A DNA stretch of 64,000 nt from Cavia porcellus (GCF_034190915.1 NW_026947499.1:2851950-2915949), one strand, 5' to 3'. Counted from the first letter of the stretch, positions 1 to 12,041 are shown. A program made the numbers and translations. The notes: generated by a model from the sequence alone, not told the origin.

Positions 1-2035
1 AGGAGCGATTGTCCACAGCGCTTCACTTCCGGAAGTATCTAGCAGCACCTAACTGACCTGAAAAGACACAGAACTCCGACCTGGAAACCTCCTGGTTGTC
101 CTCAGAACACACAAGGACACCCCTAAGTGATGTCAGCTGAGGGACAGCCCCACAGACCTGTGCTTCAAGGCGCTGTCAGAACTCTCCTAAGTGTGCTTAT
201 TTTTCCACTCTCTCCTCTCCTCCCTTGGAATAATGGGATTCTCCTCTTTATTACTCACCCTGCCTCACAATGTGTGTTCATTTAAATATCTTAAAGTGAA
301 ACCTTTCCTGCCTTTCTAACCCAGTGCCCTGGGTCTCTGCCTCCACAGCTGTGTAAGTTCTTATCACAGAATTTCAGGCAGTTTATACATTACAGTCTAT
401 AAAAATGATTGTATCCAGGGCTGTGAAGATTCAGAGATGACAGCTTCTGCATAATGTTTTGTTAGGAACATATTCATATATTCACTTTGTTCACCATCAA
501 ACATGTCCCAGGAGCCTGTGTTTAATGTCTCATTTGGTAGCATAATTCCACTAAAGGATATTATTAATATTGGGGAATGGAGCTTACGGGGATATTAGGT
601 AGGAACACATTATCAGGCCAAAGCAGGTGTTTCTGCTGTTCCAACCCCACGAGCAAGGTCACAAAAGGAAAGAGAAATAGCAGACACGGAAGAAAGAGGC
701 AGAGAAATGCTGCCCCTCCTAATTATGTAATGCTATAAAAATTACTTTTTCTTATGTAATCTTTCTAATCTCTTCTAAAAATAATACATTCTTCTGACAA
801 AATAAATATGGTAACCACCATCTGTGATATTCTCCAAATTCTAAAATATCATCCCTTGATCAAACAGTTTGAGAAAATGAGAGTCCCATGCAAAAATCTG
901 CAGAGATTGCAATTGTGGATACAGAGAGATCACTCTCTGTGATTTCCCAGTGCAGAGTCAAGAAATCTCCCCAGCCTCCTCTAGCTCAGTATCTAGGTCT
1001 GTGAGACTGTGGTGGCCAAGGAGGCTCCCTCTCCTAATGCGTGTCCCCAACTCTGCTCCTGAAGCTGTCTGGCAAATGGTCCTTGAAGCTGAGGCTCTGT
1101 GAGCATTGTTGAAGAGGCTGGAGAGCTTCTCTAACTCCTAAAGTAAGATTTGGTGGAGCTGGATTTGGAATCTAAGGACTCTGATTCCTGAGCTCACACT
1201 TGTAACCACCACTTCTGAAAGGTTATACAGAGATACTATGGCTGGTGTACAAGCAGGTGCACCCCTTGCCTTAGGGATATGCCAGTGTTTTTATAAAACC
1301 ATAACAACAAAAATATCTGAATTAACATTGTGAGGATTTGATGACCCAATACGGTGCCAGGAGCCAGCAGAGAATAAAAATTATAAGAAATGAAGGCAAG
1401 AACCAGGAACACACTCTGTTCTGTGGAAAGGACACACAAGATCTGAAAGTAGATACACTAAGACAAATAGAGATAAATTCAAGTTGCCTTTGGAGTATTG
1501 TGAAACACAGCATTCACACCTCATAAGAGAGCTGGAGATATCTGCAAATGAGCTCAGGGAGCTGAGAGTCAGTGCTGGACCCTGAGGCACTGGGCAGAGG
1601 GTTCCTGAGTTTCAATTTTGCTGTTTGACAGATGAGCAAGGAGACCTTGCAGGGGAAGCTTAATTTCTCCAGGCCCCTGTTTCTATGTAAACAGGGATGG
1701 TGATAATATTATCTCAAAAAGGTTGCTGTGTGGGTTAGATAGCTTATATAAAGTGTTTCAGTGAGGGACCTGCACTTTTGTGGTGCTCTGGGCATCATGG
1801 TGGCCTTGAGTCTCTACACCCAAATCCCATAAATTCCCCATAGGTCATGCACTCGGGCACCAACCCCTATCTGTGAGGCATCGTTTGGATCCATCAAGCT
1901 CAGTCACATCCAGTCAGCTCCGATATTTTGATGCTCATTCTTGCTCCTAGATGTGTAAGTCCTTACACATCATGAAGTGGGAAAAATGTTTACTGAGATT
2001 ATTTCTTAAGTCATTTTTTGTTTTTCCAACAAAGA
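1..2035. other. no feature recognised
   Basis: Moderately AT-rich sequence with no recognisable exon, RNA gene or young repeat. The open frames near 1236-1590 are under 70 codons, overlap on both strands and resemble no protein I know. Confidence 0.5.
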
Positions 2036-2460
2036 CTTGCATTAGTCAACTTTCCCACTGGTGGGACAGGATACCCAGCACCCACTACTTAAAGGAGGAG
2101 CAGCTTAATTTAGCTTAGTTTCAAGGGGTTCAGTCAATGGCCAGCTAACTCCAAGGAGGAACATCATGGTGGAAGGGTGTCAGGGAATAAGGTTGCTTAG
2201 TTCATGGCAGCAGGAAGCAGAGCAGGGAAGGAGCAGCACTATTCTTTCTGAACAGCTCTAGAAGCATTTATGTGTCTTGGTGGAAGCAAAGATTCCAACA
2301 ATGAGCTCTCCCTCTCTAGCAAGCTGCGAGGAGTCAATGAAGAGTTAATTCTACTTTTAAGGATGTGCTAGAGAAGAGCAGTTCACTGTGTTCCACAATA
2401 TTCAATCCAGCATTCCAGCCCCTGTTGGGAACATGTGCCATGCCTGGCTTCTGCAGAGCC
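2036..2460 (-). repeat. MaLR-type LTR, diverged
   Basis: The stretch has the layout of a MaLR (ERVL-MaLR) LTR read backwards. It opens with an ATTAGTCAACTTTCCC segment, continues through a GGAGGAGCAGCTTAATTTAGC-like A-rich segment, and has a CATCATGGTGGAAGGGTG core. Similar reverse-oriented segments recur at 4695-4990, 28366-28565, 34885-35105 and 38690-39020. The edges are approximate and no target duplication was found. Family assignment is from memory of MST/MLT-like consensus features, so the subfamily is uncertain. Confidence 0.55.
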
Positions 2461-3868
2461 TAAATAATTAATGCTTCAGTGAATAATTTGTAAGTAGCCA
2501 GCTCTCTATGGCCATGCTGTGATTCTGAAGTTACAGTGACCAGCCCTACTGCTTTGTTTGGGACAGAAATTGTTGCTATGCAACAGGGAAAGGCCGGGTA
2601 AACTAAAGGGGTCAATCCTGAGTGACTCTAAGGGTTCCCTGATCAGAGAATGACCCCTAAAATCTACCAAGGCCAGAAAAGGAGGACACTGAGATGCAGC
2701 ATGCCCATGCTTATCAAGCTTTTAAGCGTATCAGGAACACTTGGCCAGCTGATGAATTGCACTGATTACTGGAATCAGCCCCCGGACGCTCTAATTCAGA
2801 TTCTCTGGACACAGAATCAGCATCTATGCCAACAAACAGCTTTTTGGGCCTTCATATAGCTCTTTAAGCAATTCTGCCTGAGAAGAAATTGCTCAAAAGA
2901 CACAGCTCTCCAGAGCCACACATTCCCAAGGAGTCACAAAGAGAAGCATCTGGCATTTGTCAGACACTTGGAGATATTATCAGCCCTGGGACATAAAGCA
3001 CTTTGAGAACAAGATTAAAGACACTGTGGAGTCACTGCAGACTTCTAACTTGGATCCCAGAAACTGTGCTCCCTGCAATAAGTTAACGACGGGGGGAATA
3101 AGAAGGTTTGCACCTCCCTGCGCAGCCATGAGCTAGCACACTCCACCCAAAGGAAATCTTCTTTCTGAACACTATGTCCAAGGTGTACAAAAGGAGCCCA
3201 ATTCCAGGGAAACCAATGTGGGGAAATCCCCAGAGTGCGGGTCACCAACAGATATGCAGCAAGGAGCAGCATCCTCCTGCCATGACAGTTTTGGACATGA
3301 TGACCTGCCCATCAGGTATACCTGATTCTGGAATTTGCAACAGGGAGTGATCTGCAACCATCTTGAAAACATTAGGCAGTGACACCAAAAGCACATTCAC
3401 CAGTACAGAGAATTGACCCCAGTGCTGAATTCCACACGTGTAGGAGATAATCTCTGAGCAGATTTGAATTTTCCCAAATGAATGACATATGGCTGAGATT
3501 TCTTCCTTGTTCTGGGTTTAAACAGTTTGATTCCTAAGAAACTTGAACTCCAAGTAAATATCTTCCTTCATCCATATGGAACTTGTGATTAACTGTGACA
3601 TAAAATGTAATAAATACAAAAAGTAGTAAATTGTCCTGTATGCATATTTGTATATGTAACATACTTTTGCCTGGCAGTTGCACAGGGGTTGTCTGTAAAC
3701 TGAATTTATTACATGAAATAATTATGCAAAATTTTCTACAAGAATTCAGGTACTACAAAAGATTTTTAGAGATTTAATTTATTTTGCATCTACAAGAAAC
3801 CAAGAACTCAGAAGGTGCACAAAGAGATTTGGAAGGAGGGACCTCAGATAAGATAGCCAAAGATTAAA
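2461..3868. other. no feature recognised
   Basis: No gene or clear repeat seen. Short overlapping frames on both strands (for example 3045-3396) look random. Confidence 0.5.
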
Positions 3869-3995
3869 TGCTTTGTCATGGTTTGTGTTGGTGGCCCCCA
3901 GGCCTCATGCATTTGCATTGTGCGTTTGTGATTGGTTCATTGTCTAGTGCTTCCATTGATGGTGTCAGTGCTACACCTGCCTAGGGGTGGATCGA

Positions 3996-4054
<59 letters not shown>

Positions 4055-4237
4055 CAATTTCTGCCTTGTTGTTTGCAGCCACCATTAAATGCGGCCAATC
4101 CATCCTACCCTACCTTGGAGCCAACTAAGTATGGACTGAAACCTCCAAAAACTGTAAGAAATAAACCTTTCCTTTCCCAACTTTGGGCATCAGGTATTTT
4201 GTTTCAGTGAGGAGTAAAAAGTAACTAAGACATGCTT
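3869..4237 (+). mobile_element. MaLR-type solo LTR with perfect 5-bp TSD
   Basis: The LTR runs from TGTCATGGTTTG at 3874 to AACTAAGACA at 4232. It is flanked on both sides by TGCTT (3869-3873 and 4233-4237), the 5-bp target duplication expected of ERVL/MaLR elements. An AATAAACC polyadenylation-type signal lies near 4160. The middle holds a pyrimidine tract at 3996-4052. A related LTR lies at 49296-49656. A 92-codon frame across it (3932-4210) is an artefact of the repeat. No internal retroviral sequence remains. Confidence 0.85.
3996..4052. repeat. (TC)n microsatellite inside the LTR
   Basis: About 57 bp of nearly pure TC dinucleotide with one interruption near 4006. It lies where related LTRs carry a shorter pyrimidine-rich tract, so it is probably an expansion of sequence native to the LTR. 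Confidence 0.95.
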
Positions 4238-4694
4238 TATTTCAAGTTTCTTGCAAGAAAGAGTTTAACCAGCGACCAACAACTAACCCACACACTAGGA
4301 TGTTTCATCAAGGAGGAGAGTCAACCATAAAAAGAAGGAGCAGTGCAGATACTTGGTCCCTGCTTGTCATCCAGAGAAAACACTGTGTTTTCAGTCCTGG
4401 TTTCACAGGACTGGAGGAATGATTCCCATATACACCTGCATCTGGTTGCCAAAGGTTCTCAACATGAAAGTAAAGATATTGCATCTCCAAGATATTTTTG
4501 AAGAAATTACTGGAGGCAATTATTGGGTGGTCATAATATGAAATTTTGTCAGGAAACTGAATGAACTAAAGTCACATGTGCCAGTATGAGATAAATTACA
4601 CAAACATTTAAGCAACCTGTTGGTTTATTTTGTATACGGTTCTGTCTTTGACGATGATCCTATATTAATAAAATTTGAAGCCATGTATCTTGGT
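4238..4694. other. no feature recognised
   Basis: Unrecognised sequence; two short overlapping frames on opposite strands (4308-4541) have no coding support. Confidence 0.45.
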
Positions 4695-4990
4695 TACTTT
4701 ACTCTTACATAGGTTACAAAATATTCAACACCCAAAATTTAATAAGGAAAGATTTATTTAGCTTACAATCGTGGAGGTTTTAATCTATAATCAGCTGACT
4801 TCTAGGCAGGGTGCTGGGCAACACTTCAAGGCATCAGCAACCTAAAGTAGCCAGAGTAAAAGGGGAGAACAAGCCTCTTTTTTTCCCTTATGTTGTAAGC
4901 AGGCTACCTGTCTCACAGCAAGTGTAGCACACACACGGCCTCTGCGCCCTCCTCTTACAAAGTAAGCATCCTGGCTCCCCACTGGATCTC
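4695..4990 (-). repeat. diverged MaLR-like LTR fragment
   Basis: It shares the reverse MaLR pattern: GGTTACTTTACTC start, an AAATATTCAACACCC-like segment, GGAAAGATTTATTTAGCTTA, and a GGGCAACACTTCAAGGC core. The match is weaker than at 2036-2460 and the right edge is uncertain. Confidence 0.45.
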
Positions 4991-6699
4991 TTAAACTTCC
5001 AAATTTCTCAATTTGATACAATACCTCAACTGTAATATCATGTAAGATATTTTCTAAATGCAAACAAATAAGTAGTAGTGGCATTAAAAAATAGGTGATC
5101 ACAGTAGACACAAAACTCACCGCCAGTGATGGGAAGGATGTGTGAGGAGGAGGCATAATCTTGGTAGAGTTTGTTAGTAACTTTATTTCTTAATCTTCAA
5201 AGTGGCCTCTCTCTCCTATTTTGTGATATTAGTATATACGCTTTCCTTGTATATTAGATTTGATATCATAAATTAAATGTTTGGACTTCCAGCACACAAT
5301 CGTGGAGTCTTTCTGACATTCCCTTTCTTTACCCTAAAATTTCTAGGAAATCTCACCAACTGCTGATAGCAGATTGTACACAAAAATATAGGCATAGAGT
5401 CTGGTCTGGGCCATCATCATTTTCTGTTGATATCTATGCTGCCCTTATGTGCAGAACAAGTTCCTCTGATCCTGACTCCAGAATGGTGAAGAAAGTCAAG
5501 ACAAATGGCTAATTCAATGTAAATACAAACTTTTACTATCAAAACCAGCTCCAGCAAACTATGCAGTGGTAGGCCCTTGTTGTGAATTGGCAACTGGTGG
5601 GCAACCTGTGGCAACCAGATGAACTGAATCAACGTGGCACTAGGTACTGAGCATACACATGAGGATTGCTGCCAGGACAAAAAGGAGAACTGAAGAGGAA
5701 ACTGGATGTTGCTGGTTCTCCTGCCTTCTTTTGTTGTCCTGGAGGAACTTATCATGCTGGTTTCCTGATATGAATTCAGCTGTTCTCATCAATGGAGGAG
5801 CTCAGAATTTCGTTGTCATTGGCTGGGGTTTTTTAAGGGGTGCTGTGTTCCTTATTTGAGTGTCACGTCCTGGCTCCAGTGCAGATCACTTGGCACACTG
5901 GCACGGATCTTTCATCCCACTGACACAGATTTTCTAGCTTCCACTGCTGACCTTTGGACACTCCCAGTGCAGATCCATGAAACAGAATTGCATGAGACAG
6001 TGTGGTGGGCTATAGGTTTCCAGATGAACTCATGCAGGACACTGCCATGGGCTCTAGGTCTTCAGCTGGATTCTTTGGGGGTTTTTAGTGTATGGAAAGA
6101 CTTCCTGCACTCTCTGTGTTTGACTTTTTGGGTGACTATTATAAAATAATTCTATAAGTTATGTGCCCTATATTAAATTGTCTCCCTTGCAAACCCTGAC
6201 TACAACAGATTTCATCTTCATCTGTGCCTCACCTTGGCAAGTATTTCCTACATCAAGATGAATTCTTTTAAAGCGCACCATGAAAACCTTTCTAAATTTC
6301 ACATGCCTCCCTTCAGTGGAATGTTGTCATTTACTCTGGCTCATCCCTGTAACTTACTTGGCAGTCATATTTAAATTATTTTCAAACTGACATAATCTTT
6401 CAGTTCTAGGACTTTGGTGGGCCTAAGAACTGCAGAGAAATGAACAAAAATTATATTCTCTGGTGTCTCTGAAATGCAAAGGCGACAGAAAGAGAGGGTG
6501 AGCTCAAAGATAATTAAACAGATCCCAAATGTCTCTAAAGGCTTTGATCACAATCTGCAAAGGTCTGTACACTATGGAGGTGTTGATTAGAAACTACATG
6601 CCAGGCAAAGAACACTGCTGAGTTCCATTTCCAGTTATCTTAGCCCAGCTGGTGACTCCACCTAGACTATCATGCATCATAAGTTTATGGTGTTAAAAT
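4991..6699. other. no feature recognised
   Basis: No gene seen. 5850-6130 repeats short phrases such as CAGTGCAGATC and CACTGCC and may be an old degenerate tandem repeat, but I cannot define a unit. Confidence 0.45.
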
Positions 6700-6831
6700 T
6701 TCAATCAGCATCTCTGAGAGAGAAATAAGAGAAGCCACACCCTTCACAATAGCATCCAAAAAATGAAATAGTTAAAAATCAATCTAACAATAGAAGTAAA
6801 AGATCTATTCAGGGAAAATTATATTACCCTG

Positions 6832-6847
6832 AAAAAAATCCAAGAGG
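6832..6847 (+). repeat. left target-site duplication of the half-L1 insertion
   Basis: AAAAAAATCCAAGAGG here is repeated exactly at 9936-9951. The A-run at its start fits the L1 endonuclease preference (TT/AAAA), and the host L1 sequence resumes directly after the second copy. Confidence 0.9.
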
Positions 6848-7554
6848 CTTCCGGGAGAACATGGCGGACAGATAACAGCAACTATGGAGGCTCTCTGAAA
6901 GAATTGGCTCCGAATTCAGGAATGGTGCGGAGTAAGGAGTCATAAACAGGTAGAGATATGCTCTGCTGACCCAGGGACGAACTGGGCTGAGAGAAACCAA
7001 TTTGGAATGCAGTCCTGGTGCTAGAACAGGAACAGAGGGGCCTCAGAGTGGAGGCTGGAGCCCGCGCCATTGGAAGCCACAATTTGGGTTTCCCGCCCCA
7101 TGGCGGCTGCGTCTACATTGGCTTGGCAAGGAGAGAGACGCACGGAAGCTCTGCAGGACCGGCAGGGAGCCGTGCACTGACTTGTGGTGAGGTGAGTGAG
7201 AGAAACTGACACTCTACCACAGTTTGATTCCAGCGGAGGACATTCTGGGACTGGGCAGACTTGCAGGAGCGGGGCACTAAGACGACTTCAGCCATGTATC
7301 CCCCTCTCAAGCGGGATTGGTGAGAAGTGCCTAGCCTACTTGCTGGCGGAGACCCAGTAGGATGGCAAAACCCAGATCCCAGAGCCTGAGGGTTGCCTGG
7401 AGGAGCGGGCCCCACGTAGGCTGCCTGGTCTGGAATTTCCTGGTGTGCTGCGGTGGGCGGGAACACCTAGCCGGCACAATTCGATCAGGCTGTGGCTGAC
7501 AGGGAGGGAAGCTGGGCCACCTATATAAGCTTGCATATATAAGGAACAAAGAAT
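6848..7554 (+). promoter_or_regulatory. L1-type 5' UTR / internal promoter region
   Basis: About 700 bp, more GC-rich and CpG-bearing than its neighbours, starting CTTCCGGGAGAACATGGCGG. CTTCCGG resembles an ETS site and ATGGCGG a YY1 site. It stops directly before the ORF1 start. Function is inferred from position and L1 analogy. Confidence 0.6.
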
Positions 7555-8571
7555 ATGGAAAGAGGCAGCAACAAGAAAGGCTCCTCGGCCCCCAATCCTG
7601 AGAAACAGGTAATAGCGGACACCGTACCAATAGACATAAAGCGCCATCTAGAGAGCCTCATAGATCAGTTCAGGAATGAAGTTATCAATGACATGAAGCT
7701 AGAAGCAAGCAGAATAGTTAGAGAAATACTAAGCACCACCCAAGAAAAAACAGATGGTGTAATGGAAGAACAGAAAAAAAGGGGAGAATTGTTTAATGGA
7801 GAAAATAGAGAAAGCATAGAATACGTGAAGCAAGTTCAAAGGGACTATCAGGAAACTAAAAACTCTATCAAAAACTGGCATAACAGCTTGAAAGAAACTA
7901 AGGACAGACTATCTGAACTGGAGGGCAGATTTGTAATATGGGAGAATGAAATGAAAAACTTCTTAAAAGTAACAAAGAAATAAACAGCAATAATACAAAG
8001 ACAAGAAGATGATAAGAGGATCCATAACCTAAGAATTAAGAACATAAAAAGAAGAAGTAGGGACACAAACAAATGAACCATAAAAGCTACTCACAGAAAT
8101 AATCCAGGAGAATTTTCCTAATTTAGCAAAAGGTAAAGATACTCAGATGTATGAGGCATACAGGATCCCAGCCACCTACAACCCAAACAGAGCAACACCC
8201 AGGCATATAATAATAAAAATTCCAGAAATTCAATACAAGAACAGAATATTAAAAGCTGTCAGAGACAAGAAACAGACCCCTTCAAGGGAACACCCATCAG
8301 AATTACAGCAGATTTCTCTGCACAAACCATCAAATCACAAAGAGCGTGGGGGGAAATAATTCAAGCTTTGAAAGATAATAATCTCCAGCCAAGATTGAGA
8401 TATCCTGCACAACTGTCCCTGGAAATTGATGGAAAAACAAGGTGCTTCCAGGATAAAGAGGAACTGGGGGAATTTGCAACTAGCAATTCAACTCTACTGA
8501 GAGTATTGCAGGATATTCTAAAAAAGAAAAATACGAAGAATCCAGAAATAGTGGCGGGGAGGCCACAATGA
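7555..8571 (+). pseudogene. L1 ORF1p-like RNA-binding protein, disrupted
   Basis: ORF1p is the trimeric coiled-coil RNA chaperone of L1 particles. The first 142 codons (7555-7983) are open: a polar N-terminus, then about 100 residues of heptad-like Leu/Ile/Val spacing rich in Glu, Lys and Gln, fitting the coiled coil. A TAA at 7981 ends this frame. The RRM-like middle (about 8095-8290, including a TPRHIIIK motif) is in another frame. The C-terminal domain (about 8280-8571) returns to the original frame and carries ITADFSAQT-like and RYPAQL motifs typical of ORF1p. So there is a stop and two offsetting frame changes. The full span, about 339 codons, matches usual ORF1 length. It is broken now and not expected to make a whole protein. 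Confidence 0.8.
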
Positions 8572-8689
8572 ATGGAGCAGAGAACAAAATGAAGAAGACA
8601 AACTGACAACTAATGACAGAAAAAGAGCTCAACAGAAATGAGGCAGAGAAGATTGGATGATAGGAACATCTATTTCAGAGAAAGTGACG

Positions 8690-9935
8690 TCTTAATAGGT
8701 AATACTGATTTAGTATCATCTTGTTTTGAAGTCTCATCAAGCTTTTGTTCTTCTGTCTCCATTGGTCTAAATAGGTTGTATCTTATTGGATTTTATTATG
8801 TATGATAGTATAAGCAAAACCTTTTAAAGACAAGGAGATTATACAGAAACCATTGTTCATTTTCTGTTAGTTGATTCTAAATACCCTGTAATGCTGTCAT
8901 TCTCTTAAATGGTTTTACATTGTTTTGATATATTTAATGCTACAATATACGAAGTGGTACTCAAGGATTTCAAGGAAAGAGACAATATGGTAACTACTTT
9001 TATGTCAGGATTATCTTGTGGTGAAACATTATTCTGCTTAAATGGTTATGTTTTGATCTGCGCTGTTTCGCTGTTATGACCATTTTATCTCAATCTCCAC
9101 TCCATTATTTACTTTTTAAATTTTTATCCTTTTAAGGGAAAAATAAATAAAAATAGCAGGATATATTATAGTAACAACACTTTGACTTTCCATTATCTTG
9201 ATTTAAAGCCCTGTATTACTCTCACCATCTTGTTTTTGACTGATGTCCCCTTATTCTGCTTTGCTTGATAGTACCAGGTTCGAAAGTTTAGGCAACAGCT
9301 GTGAAGATAGTGAGATTCATTATGACGCCCATTCTCGATGACTTTTATCTACTTTTGAAGACCTACAATGTCTCCAATGTTTTGGTTTTGTCGGTTTTGT
9401 TCTTTACTGTTTTGTTCAATTTTATTATAACTGATGATATAGGCAATTCTATTAGAGATAGCGGGGGGCATTATGGTAACCATTATTGATCACCTAGTAT
9501 TATGCTTTTACATCATCTATTATGTCCACCCTTTTGATGTGATTGACTCTGTTCTGTTATGTCACATTTGGTTTTACTCCCTTCCAAAAAAGTAGTAAGA
9601 ACTGTGTGAGTAACAAAACCCAAAATGTGTAATTGTCATTGTACAAAAGAGAGGAAAAGAAAGTGCTCTAAATAAAAGTGCTCTAAATGTATGTTTAAGT
9701 GTATAACATAGAAAATGATATCACTGAGTTTTATTGGATCATTGAACAGAACTGTTTGCAGTCTCACTGTTGGAATGTCCACTTTACAAGCTTTAATTTT
9801 GTGACTTGAACAATTATTTCAAAGATGACAATATGTAATCCATTAACTCGTGATTTCCTACTGTTTATTTTTTTCTGTAAATCTGTATAACTTGTACCCT
9901 TTCTCTGCTTTTTTTTTCTCCTTAAATAAAATTTT
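8690..9935 (+). repeat. L1 3' UTR built of degenerate ~145-165 bp tandem units
   Basis: The phrase GATAGTAtaagCAAA ... AAAGACAaGGAGA ... ATGGTAACC ... ATCATCTTG recurs with drift at about 8804, 8945, 9105, 9267 and 9433. The host L1 shows the same units at about 11508, 11655 and, beyond the provirus, 14998 (147 bp and 144 bp apart when the provirus is removed). The tract ends with CTTAAATAAAATTTTA at 9921-9936. A 62-codon frame at 9301-9489 is incidental. Confidence 0.65.
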
Positions 9936-9951
9936 AAAAAAATCCAAGAGG
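9936..9951 (+). repeat. right target-site duplication of the half-L1 insertion
   Basis: Exact second copy of the 16-bp sequence at 6832-6847. The A-run overlaps the end of the element's A-tail, so the left boundary has a few bases of uncertainty. Confidence 0.9.
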
Positions 9952-11380
9952 ACCTCAGAAAATGCAAAGACATTCCTTGTTCATGGATAGGAAGAATAAA
10001 TATTGTGAAAATGACCATTCTCCCAAAACTATTATACAGATTCAATGCAATTCTCATCAAAATCCTACTAGCGTATTTCATAGATCTGGAGAAATCACTC
10101 CTAAAATTCATCTGGAACTAGAAAAGATCTAGAATAGCAAAGGTAAACCTAAGTAGCAAAGGCAAGGCAGGAGGCATCAAAATCCCTGACTTGCAGTTAT
10201 ACTACAAAGCTATTGTAATAAAATCAACATGGTACTGGAATAAAAACAGACTTGAAGATCAGTGGAATAAATTAGAAGATACAACTACAAGTGCAAACAC
10301 ACTCACCCAACTTATCTTTGATAAACGGACCAAACATGTTTACTGGAAGAATGATAGTCTCTTTAATAAATGATGCTGGAAAAATTGGCTCTCCATATGC
10401 TGAAAACTAAAACTAGACCCATGTGTATCACCTGGTACTAAACTAAAATCTAAATGGATCAAAGATCTAAATATTAAAACAGAAACACTAAATCTGTTGT
10501 AAGACAAAGTAGATAAAAATTTTGAAGACATAGAGCTAGGTAGAGAATACACAAACAAGAATCAAATTGCATGGGAAATATTTTAAAGGATCAATAACTG
10601 GATCACATCTTATTTAAGAGTTCCTGTATGTTGAAGGAAATCTCCAGCATAGTGAAAAGAAAATCCACAAATTGGGGAAAAAATCTTAGTGAACTATCCC
10701 TCAGACAAAGGACTTCTGTCTAGAATATATAATTTTTTTAAAAATCAGAACCCTGAAATTCAAAGACCCAGTCCAAAAATGGGGATCCAAAATGAATACA
10801 CAATTCTCAGATGAATAAATACAACGGCTAAATAAATACATGAAAAAATGTTCATCATCATTGGCCATTAGAGAAATGTAAATTAAAATAACCTTGAGAT
10901 TCCATCTCACTCCTGAAAGAATGGTCAGGATCAAGAAAACTACCAACAACAAATGCTGGAGAGGTTTCTGGGAAAAAGGAACTCTCTTGCACTGTTGGCA
11001 GGAGTGTAGACTGTTGCAACCACTGTGAAGGTCAGTCTGGAGATTCCTCAAAAAGCTAGGATTGGAAGTTCCATTTGCTCCAGCTATTCCACTTCTGGGC
11101 ATATTCCCAGAAGAACTGAAAACATCAAACCACAGTGGTATATGTGTACCTGTGTTTATAGCAGCACTATTTGTAATAGCCAGATTTTAGAAACAACCTA
11201 AGTGTCCATCAACTGGGGAATGGATAAAAATGTTGTGGTATTTTTATACAGTGGAGTACTACTCAGCTATAAAGAATGATCACATTGAGATATTTATAAA
11301 TAAATGGATGCAACTTGAATCCACACTCATAAGTGAAATAAACTCACAAGTATAAATACTGTATACTCTCCCTAGTGTAA
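9952..11380 (+). pseudogene. L1 ORF2 C-terminal region (reverse transcriptase end to C-terminus), decayed
   Basis: Hallmark conserved L1 ORF2 stretches are readable in nucleotide form: GACATTCCTTGTTCATGG (9970-9987), AATGACCATTCTCCC (10010), the region around 10185-10215, and CTAAGTGTCCATCAACTGG (11199). They correspond to the late reverse transcriptase domain and the C-terminal segment of ORF2p, the endonuclease/reverse transcriptase that mobilises L1. The longest open pieces are about 60 codons and several in-frame stops and shifts occur, so it is a dead fragment. It joins directly to the 3' UTR at about 11380. Confidence 0.85.
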
Positions 11381-11737
11381 GAAATGATAAGAGTACATAA
11401 GATTTTATGGAAATCATGGTTCCCCCATTACATTGCTTTGAAGTCTTATATTTTCATTCATTGGTGGGAACGATTTTACTCTGTTTTGTATGATTTTATT
11501 ATGTGTGATGATATGAACAGCTACTTCAAAGAAAACAAGACATTATGGCAGCCTTTCTGATTTAATATCATCTTGCTTTGAAGTCATATCATGCTTTTGT
11601 TCTTGTACTTCCATTGATTCTATAATGTTGTGTCTTACTGGATTTTAATGTGTGATAGTACAAACAAATTTTAATGGAGACTGAGATACTATAGTAGCCA
11701 TTGTTCATTTTCTGTCATTTGGGTTTGAATGTCCTGT
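11381..11737 (+). repeat. host L1 3' UTR, left part
   Basis: Homologous to the half-L1 3' UTR at 8700-8900 (shared TTTAATATCATCTTG, CATGCTTTTGTTCTT and CCATTGTTCATTTTCTGT phrases). Cut at TGTCCTGT by the provirus; it resumes at 14931 with TCCTGTAATAC. Confidence 0.8.
11732..11737. repeat. left 6-bp target duplication of provirus 1
   Basis: TCCTGT, repeated exactly at 14931-14936. Six bases is the size made by betaretroviral integrases such as those of IAP-type elements. Confidence 0.9.
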
Positions 11738-12041
11738 TGACCGGAGCCTCGGGAGACAGGAGACCAAACTCGAGCAGGATCAGCTCTCAAACTTTATTAC
11801 GTACAGCGAACCGGACCTGACAAGGTCCGCCACCCTCGGTGTTGCTTCCTCTTCTGCCGTTGGGGGGCAGGAACAACCTCTTATAAGGGGAAGCAGTATC
11901 CAATCACAGAGAAGCGCGCCTAACAAGCTGATAGGCTAGCGTCATGGGTAACTGGGCAGATATGACAATTTGGCGGGCTTGTTCAGGCCGGGAAGAACCC
12001 GGAAGCAGGAAATGGGCGCCATTCATAGGCGGCTTCCCACA
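11738..12041 (-). repeat. 3' LTR of provirus 1
   Basis: Starts TGTGGGAAGCC and ends CTCCGGTCA on the minus strand. It has a TTATAAGAGG TATA-like box and an AATAAAG signal. It is 99.3% identical by eye to the 5' LTR at 14627-14930 (302 of 304). Confidence 0.9.

Larger units (their letters stand above)
6848..9935 (+). mobile_element. HAL1-like (half-L1) retrotransposon, ORF1 only, probably full length
   Basis: A 3.1-kb insertion bounded by a 16-bp target duplication. In order it has a GC-rich 5' UTR (6848-7554), an ORF1 region (7555-8571), and a long AT-rich 3' UTR (about 8690-9935) ending in AATAAA and an A-run. There is no ORF2: ORF1 runs within about 120 bp into 3' UTR. ATGGCGG at position +14 matches the place where the YY1 site sits in complete L1 promoters, which suggests the true 5' end is present. 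The 3' UTR is homologous to that of the surrounding L1, so the element derives from the same or a close L1 family. Elements with this plan are known as HAL1 and must move with ORF2p from other L1s. Confidence 0.8.

Noticed and set aside
3932..4210. 92-codon frame with Leu/Ser repeats
   Set aside because: Lies inside a MaLR LTR and its (TC)n tract.
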